Positions 24,354-32,572 of a DNA stretch of 42,601 nucleotides are shown here, piece by piece (position 1 is the first letter of the stretch; the number at the start of each line of letters is the position of its first letter). The translations under genes were made by a program, and so were the position numbers. Source of the stretch: Streptomyces sp. (GTDB taxonomy: Bacteria; Actinomycetota; Actinomycetes; Streptomycetales; Streptomycetaceae); contig NZ_JAPSKQ010000001.1 of assembly GCF_031181555.1 (NCBI RefSeq), positions 48,250 through 90,850 on the forward strand, given 5' to 3'. The notes beneath the pieces are model-generated. The model had not been told where the DNA came from. It worked only from the letters and a program-made list of their open reading frames with translations, and did no database searches.

Positions 24354-25372
24354 ACACCGGATCCACGGGCGGGCGCCGGCGCCTGCCCCTGTCCCTGCGC
24401 AGGCGCGCGGTGCCGTGGGAGCGGCAGCGTCCCACCTGGCGCGAGGCACGGCCCGCCGTGATCGCCGAGGCGCTGAAGCGGGCCCGGGCGCGCCCGTCGG
24501 GCAACTGGTACGTCGTGGGGGCCTCCCGCGACGTGCGCGGCGGCCGTCCGCTGGCGCGCACCGTGGCGGGCCAGGAGGTGGTGGTCTGGCGGGACGCCGG
24601 CGGCCGTGCGGTCGCCGGGCCCGGGATCTGCCCCCATCTGGGGGCACCCCTGCGGGACGGTTCCGTGCGCTGCGGCACCCTGGTGTGCCGCTGGCACGGA
24701 CTCGCCCTGGACGGCGGCTCCTTCGCGGGCTGGGAGCCGTTCCCGGCGCACGACGACGGCGTACTGGTGTGGGTACGGCTGGACGCGGTGGGCGGCGAGC
24801 CGCCGCTGGACGCTCCGGTGGTGCCGCGGCGGCCCGCTCCGGCGCGGGCCCTGTCGGCCGTGTACACCGGGACGGGGACCTGCGAGCCCGAGGACGTCGT
24901 GGCCAACCGTCTGGACCCCTGGCACGGGGCCTGGTTTCACCCCTACTCGTTCGTCGACCTCACCGTGACCGGCGCGCCGGACGGTCCGGCCGTCCCGGAC
25001 GAGGACGAGGACGGCTTCACCGTGGAGGTGTCCTTCCGGGTCGCGGGGCGGCTGGTGGTGCCGGTGCGGGCGGTGTTCACCGCTCCCGGACCGCGCACGG
25101 TCGTCATGCGCATCACCGAGGGCGAGGGGGTGGGGTCCGTGGTCGAGACGCACGCCGTCCCCCTGGGCCCGGACGACCGGGGGCGGCCCCGTACGGCGGT
25201 CGTCGAAGCGGTGGTGGCGTCCTCCGACCGTCCGGGGTTCGCGGTCGCGCGGGGTGCGGCTCCGCTGCTGCGTCCGCTCGTACGGGCCGCGGCCGGCCGG
25301 CTGTGGCGCGACGACCTGGCCTACGCCGAGCGGCGCTGGGCGCTGCGCGCCACGGGGCGTTTCCCGGGCTGA
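24350..25372 (+). CDS. Rieske non-haem iron oxygenase of the carotenoid cluster (DUF5914/CruH-like)
   Basis: 340 residues from GTG 24350, which overlaps the crtB stop and follows GAGGAGG. The Rieske [2Fe-2S] motif is CPH...CRWH (Cys94, His96, Cys113, His116). The catalytic domain carries [14 protein letters not shown], an exact D-x2-H-x4-H (Asp189, His192, His197), the mononuclear iron site and bridging Asp of Rieske oxygenases. It should therefore be a working oxygenase needing an electron donor not encoded nearby. Coupling to crtB and proximity to crtU suggest oxidation of a carotenoid. The cyanobacterial Rieske protein CruH acts on aromatic-ring methyls in synechoxanthin synthesis; equivalence is inferred, and the DUF5914 name is from memory. 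Confidence 0.8.
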   Translation: MNTGSTGGRRRLPLSLRRRAVPWERQRPTWREARPAVIAEALKRARARPSGNWYVVGASRDVRGGRPLARTVAGQEVVVWRDAGGRAVAGPGICPHLGAPLRDGSVRCGTLVCRWHGLALDGGSFAGWEPFPAHDDGVLVWVRLDAVGGEPPLDAPVVPRRPAPARALSAVYTGTGTCEPEDVVANRLDPWHGAWFHPYSFVDLTVTGAPDGPAVPDEDEDGFTVEVSFRVAGRLVVPVRAVFTAPGPRTVVMRITEGEGVGSVVETHAVPLGPDDRGRPRTAVVEAVVASSDRPGFAVARGAAPLLRPLVRAAAGRLWRDDLAYAERRWALRATGRFPG

Positions 25373-25382
25373 CCGCCTCGTC

Positions 25383-25418
25383 CGGCCGCCCGTGCTCAGG
25401 TGTCCGGACGGGCGGCCG
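25383..25418. terminator. Bidirectional terminator hairpin
   Basis: Perfect 11-bp arms (25383-25393 and 25408-25418, core ggccgcccgt/acgggcggcc) with a 14-nt loop, between the convergent Rieske and SDR genes. It overlaps the last codons of the SDR gene. Confidence 0.75.
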
Positions 25419-26277
25419 CCCGGTCGGCCTCCCCTCCGGCGCCCAGGGGCCCGGTGTGCCGCATGGGGTCCTCGGCCTCCAGGCGGGCCAGCTCGCGGCG
25501 GGCCACCCGCAGCACCACCGGCGGCAGCGCGGCCCGCGCCGCCTGCGCCAGGCGCAGCCAGCGGGGCAGGTACAGGGCCGTGCTGCGGTGCTCCACGGCC
25601 GAGCCGAGCCGGGCGGCGGCCAGCTCCGCCGGATACACGCGCCGGGCCGGCGGCGGCATGTGGCCGCGCAGCTCCCGCAGGACGGGGTACCGGTCCGCGT
25701 CGCGGATCATGTCGGTGTCGATCCAGTTCAGGTAGGCGATGCCCACGGCCACGCCGTGGTGCGCCACCTCGGCGCGCAGGGAGTGGGCGAAGGCCTCCAC
25801 GCCCGCCTTGGAGGCGCAGTAGGCGCTCATCATCGGCGCGGCGCCGATCGAGGCCAGGGAGGCGGTCTGGAGGTAGTAGCCCTTCGTCGCCAGCAGGTCG
25901 GGCAGGAAGGCGCGGGCCGTCGCCGCGCTGCCGGTCAGGTTGACGTCGATCACGCGCCGCCACTGGGCGGGGTCGGAGGTGGCGAACGGTCCGCCTTCGG
26001 CGACGCCCGCGTTGGCCACGACGGCGGAGGGGGTGCCCAGACGCCTCCTGACCAGCTCGGCGGCGTCTGCCAGGGCGGCCTCGTCGGTGACGTCGACCTC
26101 GTGGGCCAGGGACGCCGTGGGCAGGTCGTCCGCCACCGCCTCCAGCTGCGCCCTCTCGTGGCCGAGCAGCGCCGGCCGGGCGCCGCGCCGGGCCAGGTCG
26201 CGCGCCAGGGCCGCTCCGACGCCGCGCGCGGCGCCGGTCACCACGACGGTGCGGTCGCGCAGGGGGCTGTCCTTCAT
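25396..26277 (-). CDS. Short-chain dehydrogenase/reductase
   Basis: 293 residues from ATG 26277. Classical SDR motifs: cofactor loop TGAARGVG (14-21), NAG (89-91), catalytic Ser140, and YCASK (153-157). LGHE after the second strand leaves the NAD or NADP preference unclear. A C-terminal extension (about 215-293) contains YLPRWLRLAQAARAALPPVVLRV, which may associate with membrane. It is the last gene of a minus-strand operon (SRPBCC, FAD oxidoreductase, conserved hypothetical, SDR) and lies 22 bp after its neighbour. The substrate is unknown; a role in lipid or isoprenoid modification is inferred from context. Confidence 0.88.
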   Translation of the reverse strand: MKDSPLRDRTVVVTGAARGVGAALARDLARRGARPALLGHERAQLEAVADDLPTASLAHEVDVTDEAALADAAELVRRRLGTPSAVVANAGVAEGGPFATSDPAQWRRVIDVNLTGSAATARAFLPDLLATKGYYLQTASLASIGAAPMMSAYCASKAGVEAFAHSLRAEVAHHGVAVGIAYLNWIDTDMIRDADRYPVLRELRGHMPPPARRVYPAELAAARLGSAVEHRSTALYLPRWLRLAQAARAALPPVVLRVARRELARLEAEDPMRHTGPLGAGGEADRAAARPDT

Positions 26278-26299
26278 CAGCCGTTCCCTTCGAGAGGGA

Positions 26300-26794
26300 T
26301 CACGCCCGGTCCGAGCGGTTGCGCTCCTTGGCGCGGGCCTCGGTCTCCGGGGTGGTCTCGGGGCGGGCGGTGTGGTCGGGGTGGCCGGCGGTGCGGCGGG
26401 CCTCCTTCATCTCGGCCTCGTAGAGGTGGTCCCGGCCCTCGGCCAGTTCCTCGACGGCGGCCCGTTCCAGTTCCCGGAACGGCTGGTAGTACGTGTCGTC
26501 GTAGGCCTCGACGAGCTGGAACGTCCAGTGGCCGGGGATCACGTTGCGGCCCAGCACCTGGGTGCGCACCGTCTCGGCCCAGTCGGAGTGCCCGGCCTTG
26601 TGCAGCAGTTCGACCGCCCGGTCCAGTTCCAGGTCGGCGGTGCCGGTGAGCTGGTGGAAGCTGTAGAGGTGGCCCCGGGCGCGCTCGGTGGTCTCCAGTG
26701 CCTTCGAGAGCGATCCGAGCGCCTCCACGGTCTCGTCGCTGACGCCTTCGGGGCGCCGGTGGGCGCGGTCGGGGCCGTCGTCGTGTCGGGTCAT
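26300..26794 (-). CDS. Conserved hypothetical protein, helical, soluble
   Basis: 164 residues from ATG 26794 after GGAGACGAGACG. It is predominantly helical and charged, with SKALETTERARGHLYSFHQLTGTADLELDRAVELLHKAGH (about 28-67), VRTQVLGRNVIPGHWTFQLVEAYDDTYYQPF and AEGRDHLYEAEMKEARR. The histidine, tyrosine and glutamate content would allow metal binding, but no known motif is present. I recall this protein as conserved in Streptomyces without a function. It sits between the FAD oxidoreductase and SDR genes in one operon. Confidence 0.75.
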   Translation of the reverse strand: MTRHDDGPDRAHRRPEGVSDETVEALGSLSKALETTERARGHLYSFHQLTGTADLELDRAVELLHKAGHSDWAETVRTQVLGRNVIPGHWTFQLVEAYDDTYYQPFRELERAAVEELAEGRDHLYEAEMKEARRTAGHPDHTARPETTPETEARAKERNRSDRA

Positions 26795-26877
26795 CGTCTC
26801 GTCTCCGCCTCTGGTCGATGGTGTGCTCCCGTACCCGTCGACGGCGGGTACGTCCCCGTCGGTGGTCCGTGCGCCGG

Positions 26878-28527
26878 TCACCCCCCGGCGGCCCCGCCGC
26901 CCGCGTCCGGCTGCCTGCGTCCGGTGCGGTCGCGGCGGGCCAGCAGCCGCTGCGCCCGGACCGTGCCCGGGGCCCGGTGCCGGCGCAGTGCGGCACGCGC
27001 GGCGTTGGCGCCCGGCGCGCCGTGGACGCCGCCGCCCGGGTGGGCGCCGGCGGACGCCAGGTACAGGCCCTTCACGGGCGTCTCGGGGCGTCCGGTGCCT
27101 GGGGTCGGACGGAAGAACAGCTGCTGGTGCATGGCCGCGGTGCCGCCGTTGATGGCGCCACCGTGCAGGTTCCGGTCGAGGGACTGGAGCGTCGTCGGGG
27201 CGAGGATGCGCCGGGCCCGGATCCGGGCCCGGAAGCCGGGCGCGAAGCGTTCGACCTGGCGCTCGACGCGGTCGGCCATGACCTCCTGCTCCCCGGCGTC
27301 CCAGGCTCCGGTGAGGCCCTCCCCGCCCGCGTCGCCGACGACGTCGTGGGGCACGTGGGTGTAGGCCCACGCGGACTCGGTGCCCTCGGGAGAGCGGGAC
27401 GGGTCCGAGGTCGTCATCTGGCCGAACAGGGAGAAGGGACGGTCGGGGATCCGGCGCATGGCCAGCTGGGCCGCGAAGCGGGTGAGTTCGTCGATGCCGT
27501 CCGCGAGGTGGACGGTCCCGGCGCCGGCGGCCTGCTCGCACTGCCAGGGCACCGGCCCGTCGAGCGCCCAGTCGACCTTGAAGGTGGCGAAGTCCCACTG
27601 GAAGCGTTCCAGGTCGGACAGGACCTGGGCGGGCAGGTGCCCGGGCTCGACGAGTTCCCCGTACAGGGCGGGCACGGCCACGTCCGCGAGCACCGCGCGC
27701 CCGGCCGCGACCGTCTCGCCGTCGGCCGTGCGCACCCCGACGGCCCGGCCGCCGCGCACGACGACCCGGTCGGCCCGCCGCCCGCAGCGCAGCACACCGC
27801 CGCGCGCCTTCAGACGGCGCACCAGTGCCTCGGTGAGGGCGCCGGAGCCGCCGGCCGGCACGGGGAAGCCGTAGGTCTGGCCGAGCATCGACATCAGCCA
27901 GCCGAAGCCGCCGCTGCCCGCGGCCTCCGGTGCCAGGTCGGCGTGGAGCGCGTTGCCGGCCAGCAGCAGTCCGCCGCCCTCCCCCCGGAACTCCTCCTCG
28001 GCCAGGCGGCGCACGGGCAGGACCAGGGTGCGCGCCATGCGCAGCCCGCCGGTGCCGTGCAGCCGGACGGCGAGCCGGGCCGCGGAGCGGACCGGCGGGA
28101 ACGGGGTGAACAGCGCGCCGAGGAGGTCGGGGCGCAGGCGCTGCCACGCGTCGTGCAGCCGGCGCCAGGCGGCTCCGTCGCCCGGTGCGAAGGCGTCCAG
28201 GGAGTCGGCGGTGACGTCGATCCTGCGGTCGAGCACCGCGCACCTGCCGTCGCTCAGCGGGTGGGCGAGGACCTGCGGGGCGTGGCTCCAGCGCAGTCCG
28301 TGGTCCTCCAGGCGGAGCCCGGCGAGGACCGGGGAGGCGGCGGCGAGCGGGTAGAAGGAGCTGAACACGTCGCTGACGAAGTCGGGGTCGGCGCCCCGGT
28401 CGTGGCGCACCGCGCCGCCGGGCTCCGGCTGTTCCTCCAGCACCTCCACGCTCCAGCCGGCGTCGGCCAGCAGGTTCGCCGCGACCAGTCCGTTGGGGCC
28501 GGCCCCGATCACCACGGCGTCAGGCAC
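26878..28527 (-). CDS. NAD(P)/FAD-dependent oxidoreductase, phytoene-dehydrogenase-like (PYROXD2 branch)
   Basis: 549 residues from GTG 28527 behind GGGAGG; it overlaps the SRPBCC stop by 8 bp. The FAD motif is VVIGAGPNGLVAANLLADAGWSVEVLE (5-31). PGGAVRHD follows, and the C-terminal block LYLASAGAHPGGGVHGAPGANAARAAL closes the FAD site. Blocks such as GNALHADLAPEAAGSGGFGWLM and TSDPSRSPEGTESAWAYTHVPHDV mark the broad PYROXD2-like branch rather than true CrtI. It might desaturate or oxidise a lipid or isoprenoid, but nothing in the sequence shows that it replaces the deleted CrtI. Confidence 0.88.
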   Translation of the reverse strand: MPDAVVIGAGPNGLVAANLLADAGWSVEVLEEQPEPGGAVRHDRGADPDFVSDVFSSFYPLAAASPVLAGLRLEDHGLRWSHAPQVLAHPLSDGRCAVLDRRIDVTADSLDAFAPGDGAAWRRLHDAWQRLRPDLLGALFTPFPPVRSAARLAVRLHGTGGLRMARTLVLPVRRLAEEEFRGEGGGLLLAGNALHADLAPEAAGSGGFGWLMSMLGQTYGFPVPAGGSGALTEALVRRLKARGGVLRCGRRADRVVVRGGRAVGVRTADGETVAAGRAVLADVAVPALYGELVEPGHLPAQVLSDLERFQWDFATFKVDWALDGPVPWQCEQAAGAGTVHLADGIDELTRFAAQLAMRRIPDRPFSLFGQMTTSDPSRSPEGTESAWAYTHVPHDVVGDAGGEGLTGAWDAGEQEVMADRVERQVERFAPGFRARIRARRILAPTTLQSLDRNLHGGAINGGTAAMHQQLFFRPTPGTGRPETPVKGLYLASAGAHPGGGVHGAPGANAARAALRRHRAPGTVRAQRLLARRDRTGRRQPDAGGGAAGG

Positions 28528-29026
28528 GGGCGCCTCCCGCGTCGTGCCCGGGCGCCACGACCTGGCCCAGGGGCCGGCGCCGTTCCTCCTCGGCTGCCTC
28601 GGCCTCGCAGAGCTTCGCCAGCCGGGCGAGCATGGCGCGGTGGCGGACCTGGATCAGGGCCTCTACCGCCATGTTGTGCACCGTGCCGCCCACTCCCCGC
28701 AGGGGGTGCTCGTCCACGACCACCAGGCAGTGGTCGCCCCAGGGCTTGAGCTCGATGGCGACGCGCGCGGTGCCGAGCGAACCGGCCTTGGCCTCGAGTT
28801 CCAGGTCCCGGCCCGTCTCACAGCGACGGACGACCGTCTCGTTGGTCAGGGACAGGGGACCGAAACGCACCTCGTACCGGATCGCCGAGCCGACCTGCGG
28901 CCACTGCCCCCGCACCGGCTCCGACGACGAGGTGCCCACCACCCACTGGCCGTAGCGGCTGCCGTCCTCGAGGACGGACCAGACGGTCTGCGGGCTCGTT
29001 CTGATCAGGTGATTACGGACCGCCAC
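28520..29026 (-). CDS. SRPBCC (START-like) family protein
   Basis: 168 residues from GTG 29026, six bases after GGGAGG. The helix-grip fold is shown by VRNHLIRTSPQTVWSVLEDGSRYGQWVVGT (about 3-32) and alternating strands that follow (SAIRYEVRFGPLSLTNETVV, LELEAKAGSLGTARVAIEL, HCLVVVDEHP), then a long C-terminal helix. Such proteins bind hydrophobic ligands such as lipids and polyketides. It is the first gene of the operon with the FAD oxidoreductase and overlaps it by 8 bp, suggesting that it delivers or protects a hydrophobic substrate for the redox enzymes downstream. Confidence 0.82.
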   Translation of the reverse strand: MAVRNHLIRTSPQTVWSVLEDGSRYGQWVVGTSSSEPVRGQWPQVGSAIRYEVRFGPLSLTNETVVRRCETGRDLELEAKAGSLGTARVAIELKPWGDHCLVVVDEHPLRGVGGTVHNMAVEALIQVRHRAMLARLAKLCEAEAAEEERRRPLGQVVAPGHDAGGARA

Positions 29027-29149
29027 TTCGACCTCCCGTGTCCGACAGCGGCACCGGCCGTCAGCGCCGGTCAGCACTGAGTGCCCCCTCTGGGGCGCGT
29101 CAAGCAGCGGCACGGTGAGGAGGTGCGGGCCGGTGGCCCGGTGCCGGTG

Positions 29150-30028
29150 TCACGCCGGGTCGCGGGGCGGGGTCAGGGCCCAGCGGATACCCGCGGTGAC
29201 GGCGGTGCCCAGCGGACGGACGCACACGCCCTCGGCCGGGCGCACGCGGGGCAGCCACAGGGCGCGGGAGGCCCAGGTCGGCAGCAGGGACACGGCATTG
29301 GCGGCGAGGACCCCGTACGGCAGCCGGGCGAGGAGCGGAACGGGCGGGTTGAGCAGCAGGAAGCGGGCCGTGCTGCGCGCCTCGGGGGTCGCGCGCAGCT
29401 CGGCGCGGTAGGCGGTCAGCCGCTCGGTGAGTTCGGCGCGGTTCACCGGCGGGTCGGGCACGCCGAGCGCGGTGGCGACGCGCGCCATGTCGGCGACGTA
29501 CCCGTCGCAGCCCTCGGCGTCCAGGGGACGGGCACCGTAGCGCTGGTGGGCGCGCAGGAAGCAGTCGGTCTCCGCGACGTGCACCCAGCACAGCAGGCGG
29601 GGGTCGGTGGCCCGGTACTCCTCGCCGTCGGCGGTGGTGCCGCGCACCGTCTCGTGGACGGCCCGTACCCGGTCGACGGCCCGCTGGGCGCTGTCGGCGG
29701 TCCCGTAGGTGGTGACGGCCAGGAAGGTGCTGGTCCGCTGCAGGCGCCCCCAGGGGTCGCCGCGGAAGCCGGAGTGTCCGGCGACGGCGGCCATGGCCAG
29801 CGGGTGGAGCGACTGGAGCAGCAGGGCCGCCAGTCCGCCGATGAACATCGAGGCGTCCCCGTGCACCCTCCTGACCGGCCGCTCGGGTCCGAACCAGCGC
29901 GGACCGGGCGTGCCGTGGATGCGCGCGCGGCGGTCCGGGCCCTCCGGCCCGGCCACCCGGGAGAAGATCGCGTGGCCGATGCGGTCGCGCAGCGCCGATT
30001 CGCCTTCTGCCAGGAGTCCCATGGCCAC
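29150..30028 (-). CDS. Oxygenase MpaB family protein (DUF2236)
   Basis: 292 residues from GTG 30028 (GGAGG five bases upstream); an in-frame ATG at 30022 is an equally plausible start. The domain shows RVHGDASMFIGGLAALLLQSLHPLAMAAVAGHSGFRGDPWGRLQRTSTFL and LLCWVHVAETDCFLRAHQRYG. These contain the conserved Arg and His residues that hold b-type haem in the related rubber oxygenase Lcp and in MpaB. Hydrophobic helices near 60-85 and 225-260 suggest membrane association. It probably performs haem-dependent oxidative cleavage or hydroxylation of a lipid or isoprenoid; the substrate is unknown. It appears separate from the SRPBCC operon (123-bp gap). Confidence 0.83.
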   Translation of the reverse strand: MAMGLLAEGESALRDRIGHAIFSRVAGPEGPDRRARIHGTPGPRWFGPERPVRRVHGDASMFIGGLAALLLQSLHPLAMAAVAGHSGFRGDPWGRLQRTSTFLAVTTYGTADSAQRAVDRVRAVHETVRGTTADGEEYRATDPRLLCWVHVAETDCFLRAHQRYGARPLDAEGCDGYVADMARVATALGVPDPPVNRAELTERLTAYRAELRATPEARSTARFLLLNPPVPLLARLPYGVLAANAVSLLPTWASRALWLPRVRPAEGVCVRPLGTAVTAGIRWALTPPRDPA

Positions 30029-30163
30029 TCCGCCCTCCTCACGCCCGCGGCGACCGGTCGACGCGGGCGCCCTGCGGCTACCTCTGCCCCGTACCCTGCC
30101 CGGTACCCAGGGCGGGCGGCTCGTCCACCTCTCACGGCCGCCGGGAGCACGGGCCCCGCGTGT

Positions 30164-30430
30164 TCAGGGGACGTCGCCCCGCCAGTCGAACACCCGGTCG
30201 CCCGTGCCGCGGGGTGCGTAGACCGCGCGTCCGCCCGCGCCGTAGCGGCCTATCTCGGTGGGCAGGCCGACGCCGTCCCTCAGTTCCGTGTCGCTGCGGT
30301 CGGTGACGTCCAGCAGGAGGCCGTCCAGCGGGCCTCCCGCCAGTTCCACGTACGAGCGCCCGTCGCGCGGCCCGGGGTCGTCGTGGTCCGCCCCGTAGAC
30401 CCGGCCGCGCATGAACTCCAGTTCGTCCAT
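30164..30430 (-). CDS. 88-aa conserved hypothetical protein, probably leaderless
   Basis: The start is ATG 30430: a DNA-damage-type promoter ends at 30438, placing transcription start about at this ATG, and there is no Shine-Dalgarno sequence. A GTG at 30460 in frame would lie inside the -35 element. The protein begins MDELEFMRGRVYGADHDDPG and has GGPLDGLLLDVTD and GRYGAGGRAVYAPRG segments; it is beta-rich and soluble. The pattern (L-x-G-G-P-x-D-G) recurs in small actinobacterial hypotheticals, but I know of no function. If the promoter reading is right, it belongs to the RecA-independent DNA-damage response. Confidence 0.65.
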   Translation of the reverse strand: MDELEFMRGRVYGADHDDPGPRDGRSYVELAGGPLDGLLLDVTDRSDTELRDGVGLPTEIGRYGAGGRAVYAPRGTGDRVFDWRGDVP

Positions 30431-30437
30431 ACCCGGC

Positions 30438-30460
30438 AGAGTGGCATCCGCCACTGACAA
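30438..30460 (-). promoter_or_regulatory. RecA-NDp/PafBC-like promoter with leaderless spacing
   Basis: On the minus strand TTGTCAGTG (30460-30452) is followed by 8 bp and CACTCT (30443-30438). The -35 matches the consensus exactly and the -10 differs from TAnnnT only in its first base. ATG follows 7 nt later. Confidence 0.55.
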
Positions 30461-30466
30461 CCGGTC

Positions 30467-31258
30467 CTACGCGTCCGCCTCGCCGGCGCCCGCCGTCCAG
30501 GGCTCCGGTGCCGCACCGGCGCTCCAGGCGAGCAGGCCGCCGCGGTTCACGCACACGATTCCGCACTGCTCGGCGTACTCCTCGGCCGGTGCGGTGAAGT
30601 CGCCGGTGGTGACGACGAGGGCGACGTCCGCCTCGTGGACGGTGAAGCAGGTGCCGCCGAAGCGCTGCAGGTCCTGCGAGCCGACCTTGTGGTCGTCGCC
30701 GTAGCGTTTGCACTGGATGACGAGGCGGTGCCCTTCGGGGGACCGGGCCACCACGTCGGCGCCCAGGTCGCCGGCTCCGCCGACGACCCGCACGTCCGAG
30801 CAGCCGTCCCGTACGCACAGGGCCGCTATCGCCTCCTCGAACTCCTCGGGGCTCAGGGCGTCGTAGTCGGGGACACCGGGCGCACCGGCCGTCCGGCGGG
30901 TCTCTTCCTCGCACCGCTCGGCGGGGGCCGGGGCCGCGGGCGGAGCCGGTTCGGATGTGTCCAGGGCCTCGAGCGCCGTCGCCGTGGCCTGTTCCAGGGC
31001 CTCGCCGGTCCGGCGGGCGACCCTCGCCGCGGACAGCCGCCGCCGTCTGCGCCCATGGGCCAGCACGACCGCGACGGCCACGCACAGCAGGACGAAGCCC
31101 CACGCCGGGCGCCGCTGCACGGCCCCGGCCAGCGCGCGCACCGTGAGGCCCGCGGCGATCAGGACCGTGGCGAGCAGCGCGAAGAACACGGCTGTCGCGC
31201 GCAGGTCGAAGCGGCGCCCGCGGTGCAGCGGACGCGTACGGCGCTCAGGCATGGTCAC
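30467..31258 (-). CDS. Membrane-anchored Mrr-type restriction-endonuclease-fold protein
   Basis: 263 residues from GTG 31258 (AGAGGAA about 10 bases upstream); ATG 31252 is two codons later. Two membrane helices lie at about 21-40 and 53-68. A Pro/Ala linker leads to an Mrr_cat nuclease domain (about 132-245): DALSPEEFEEAIAAL, GGAGDLGADVV with catalytic Asp168, and VIQCKRYG with Gln182-x-Lys184, the PD-(D/E)xK variant usual in Mrr. A GTCFTVHEADVALVVTTGDFT strand follows. No modification methyltransferase is nearby. Such proteins may cut modified or foreign DNA, or act in DNA repair; membrane anchoring would place it at a site of DNA entry. The activity is inferred. Confidence 0.83.
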   Translation of the reverse strand: MTMPERRTRPLHRGRRFDLRATAVFFALLATVLIAAGLTVRALAGAVQRRPAWGFVLLCVAVAVVLAHGRRRRRLSAARVARRTGEALEQATATALEALDTSEPAPPAAPAPAERCEEETRRTAGAPGVPDYDALSPEEFEEAIAALCVRDGCSDVRVVGGAGDLGADVVARSPEGHRLVIQCKRYGDDHKVGSQDLQRFGGTCFTVHEADVALVVTTGDFTAPAEEYAEQCGIVCVNRGGLLAWSAGAAPEPWTAGAGEADA

Positions 31259-31376
31259 CGTGGTGATTCCTCTCTGTGGCGGCCGGCACGGAGTGCGTCC
31301 CGAGGCCGCGGGGACCCCGAAGATCACGTACGCCGTCTGCCCGGGATCGGCCCGTTCACCGGCGTGCCGCACACGA

Positions 31377-31408
31377 GGGCGGGGTCCTGCCGCGGCAGGA
31401 CCCCGCCC
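31377..31408 (-). terminator. Perfect 32-nt palindrome, terminator of csbD
   Basis: gggcggggtcctgccg and its exact reverse complement abut at 31392/31393. It lies 75 bp past the csbD stop and upstream of the nuclease gene. In RNA it would be a very stable hairpin. Confidence 0.75.
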
Positions 31409-31482
31409 GGAGGGGGATCAGTGGGTGCGTACCCGACGCCTACGGGTCATCCGGTGCGCACGAGTCATCGCGTACGAGTCGT

Positions 31483-31656
31483 TCAGTGCCGGAAGACGTC
31501 CTTCGTCTTCTCCTTCGCCTGCCGTGCGTCGCCCTTGGCCTGCTCGGTCCGGCCCTCGGCCTCGAGCCGCTCGTTCCCGACCGCGCGGCCGACCGCCTCC
31601 TTGGCCTTGCCCTTGGCCTGTTCCGCCTTCGCCTTGGCCTTCTGCTCCTCAGCCAT
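31483..31656 (-). CDS. CsbD family stress protein
   Basis: 57 residues from ATG 31656, with GGGAG upstream. The sequence starts MAEEQKAKAKAEQAKGKAKE and contains VGRAVGNERLEAEGRTEQAKGD, the CsbD-like repeat of Lys/Glu/Ala helix with a G-x-x-E-G core. CsbD proteins are small, very hydrophilic and induced by general stress (SigB in Bacillus); their molecular role is unclear. It is monocistronic, ending at the palindrome 31377-31408. Confidence 0.85.
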   Translation of the reverse strand: MAEEQKAKAKAEQAKGKAKEAVGRAVGNERLEAEGRTEQAKGDARQAKEKTKDVFRH

Positions 31657-31810
31657 CCTTGCTCACTCCCTGCAACGTCCGCGTGCGTTCCCCGTCATCG
31701 GTCGAGTGGCCGACGGCGTGGTCCTCAAACCCCGGCGAAGAGGAGTGCGGCCGGGACCGGCGTGCCACGATGGGCGGTGGGGCGGTCTGCATCGGGCAGG
31801 GAGGCGGACA

Positions 31811-32503
31811 GTGGACTGGCAAGGCTTCGCTCAGCAAATGGCTTCCATGGCCCGTGATCTCCTCGCCGAGCACACCCTCGACTCGACCCTGGAAAAGATC
31901 ACGAAGTCGGCCGTGGAACTCGTCGAGGGCTGCGACGCCTCAGGGATCCTCGTCCTCAAGGGGAACCGGGTGAGTTCACTGGCCCCCACCGAGCAGCGCG
32001 TGATCGACAGCGACCGCCTCCAGGAAAGCCTGCGGGAGGGCCCCTGTTTCGACGCGGCCCGGCCCGACCGCGACGAACGGGTCTTCCGCATCACCGACCT
32101 CACCCGGCACGCCGATCGCTGGCCGAACTACGTGCCGCGCGCCCGGGAACTGGGCCTGGGGAGCATGATGGGGTTCCTGCTGTACACGCGGGAGGAGGAA
32201 CTGGGGGCCCTCGACATGTACTCGCGCGAGCCCGGGGCGTTCACCGAGGACAGCGAGACGGCGGGCTGGCTGCTGGCCTCCCACGCGGCGGTCGCCTTCT
32301 CCAGCGCCCTGTCCGACGCCCAGTTGCAGGAGTCCATCACCACCCGGCACATGATCGGCGAGGCGATGGGCATCCTGATGGGCCGCCACCACATCACGGA
32401 GGACCAGGCCTTCGAGATCCTGCGCACCCGGTCCCAGCGCACGAACACCAAGCTGCGCGACGTGGCCCGCCGGATCTGCGAGACCGCTGCCGCAAAACGG
32501 TGA
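31811..32503 (+). CDS. GAF and ANTAR domain regulator
   Basis: 230 residues from GTG 31811, behind GGGAGGCGG; ATG 31841 in frame is a weaker alternative. A GAF domain spans about 20-160 (TLDSTLEKITKSAVELVEGCDASGILVL; MMGFLLYTREEELGALDMYS). The C-terminal ANTAR domain (about 170-225: ITTRHMIGEAMGILMGRHHITEDQAFEILRTRSQRTNTKLRDVARRI) binds dual-hexaloop RNA and prevents termination. It probably senses a small molecule or redox signal and controls transcripts by antitermination. Target RNAs are not visible in this window. Confidence 0.9.
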   Translation: MDWQGFAQQMASMARDLLAEHTLDSTLEKITKSAVELVEGCDASGILVLKGNRVSSLAPTEQRVIDSDRLQESLREGPCFDAARPDRDERVFRITDLTRHADRWPNYVPRARELGLGSMMGFLLYTREEELGALDMYSREPGAFTEDSETAGWLLASHAAVAFSSALSDAQLQESITTRHMIGEAMGILMGRHHITEDQAFEILRTRSQRTNTKLRDVARRICETAAAKR

Positions 32504-32546
32504 GCGCCCGGCGCGCCCGGCCGGGCGCCCATCGCGACGCAGGCCC

Positions 32547-32567
32547 CCTCCCGGCACTTCCGGGAGG
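32547..32567. terminator. Terminator hairpin between convergent genes
   Basis: cctcccgg / ccgggagg, perfect 8-bp arms with a 5-nt loop. A second perfect palindrome gcgcccggccgggcgc lies at 32513-32528 just past the ANTAR gene stop. Confidence 0.75.
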
Positions 32568-32572
32568 TGTGC

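Noticed and set aside
26878..28527. The FAD oxidoreductase as a replacement for the deleted CrtI
   Set aside because: Its sequence blocks place it in the broad PYROXD2-like branch, and it belongs to another operon (SRPBCC/SDR). Nothing shows phytoene desaturase activity.
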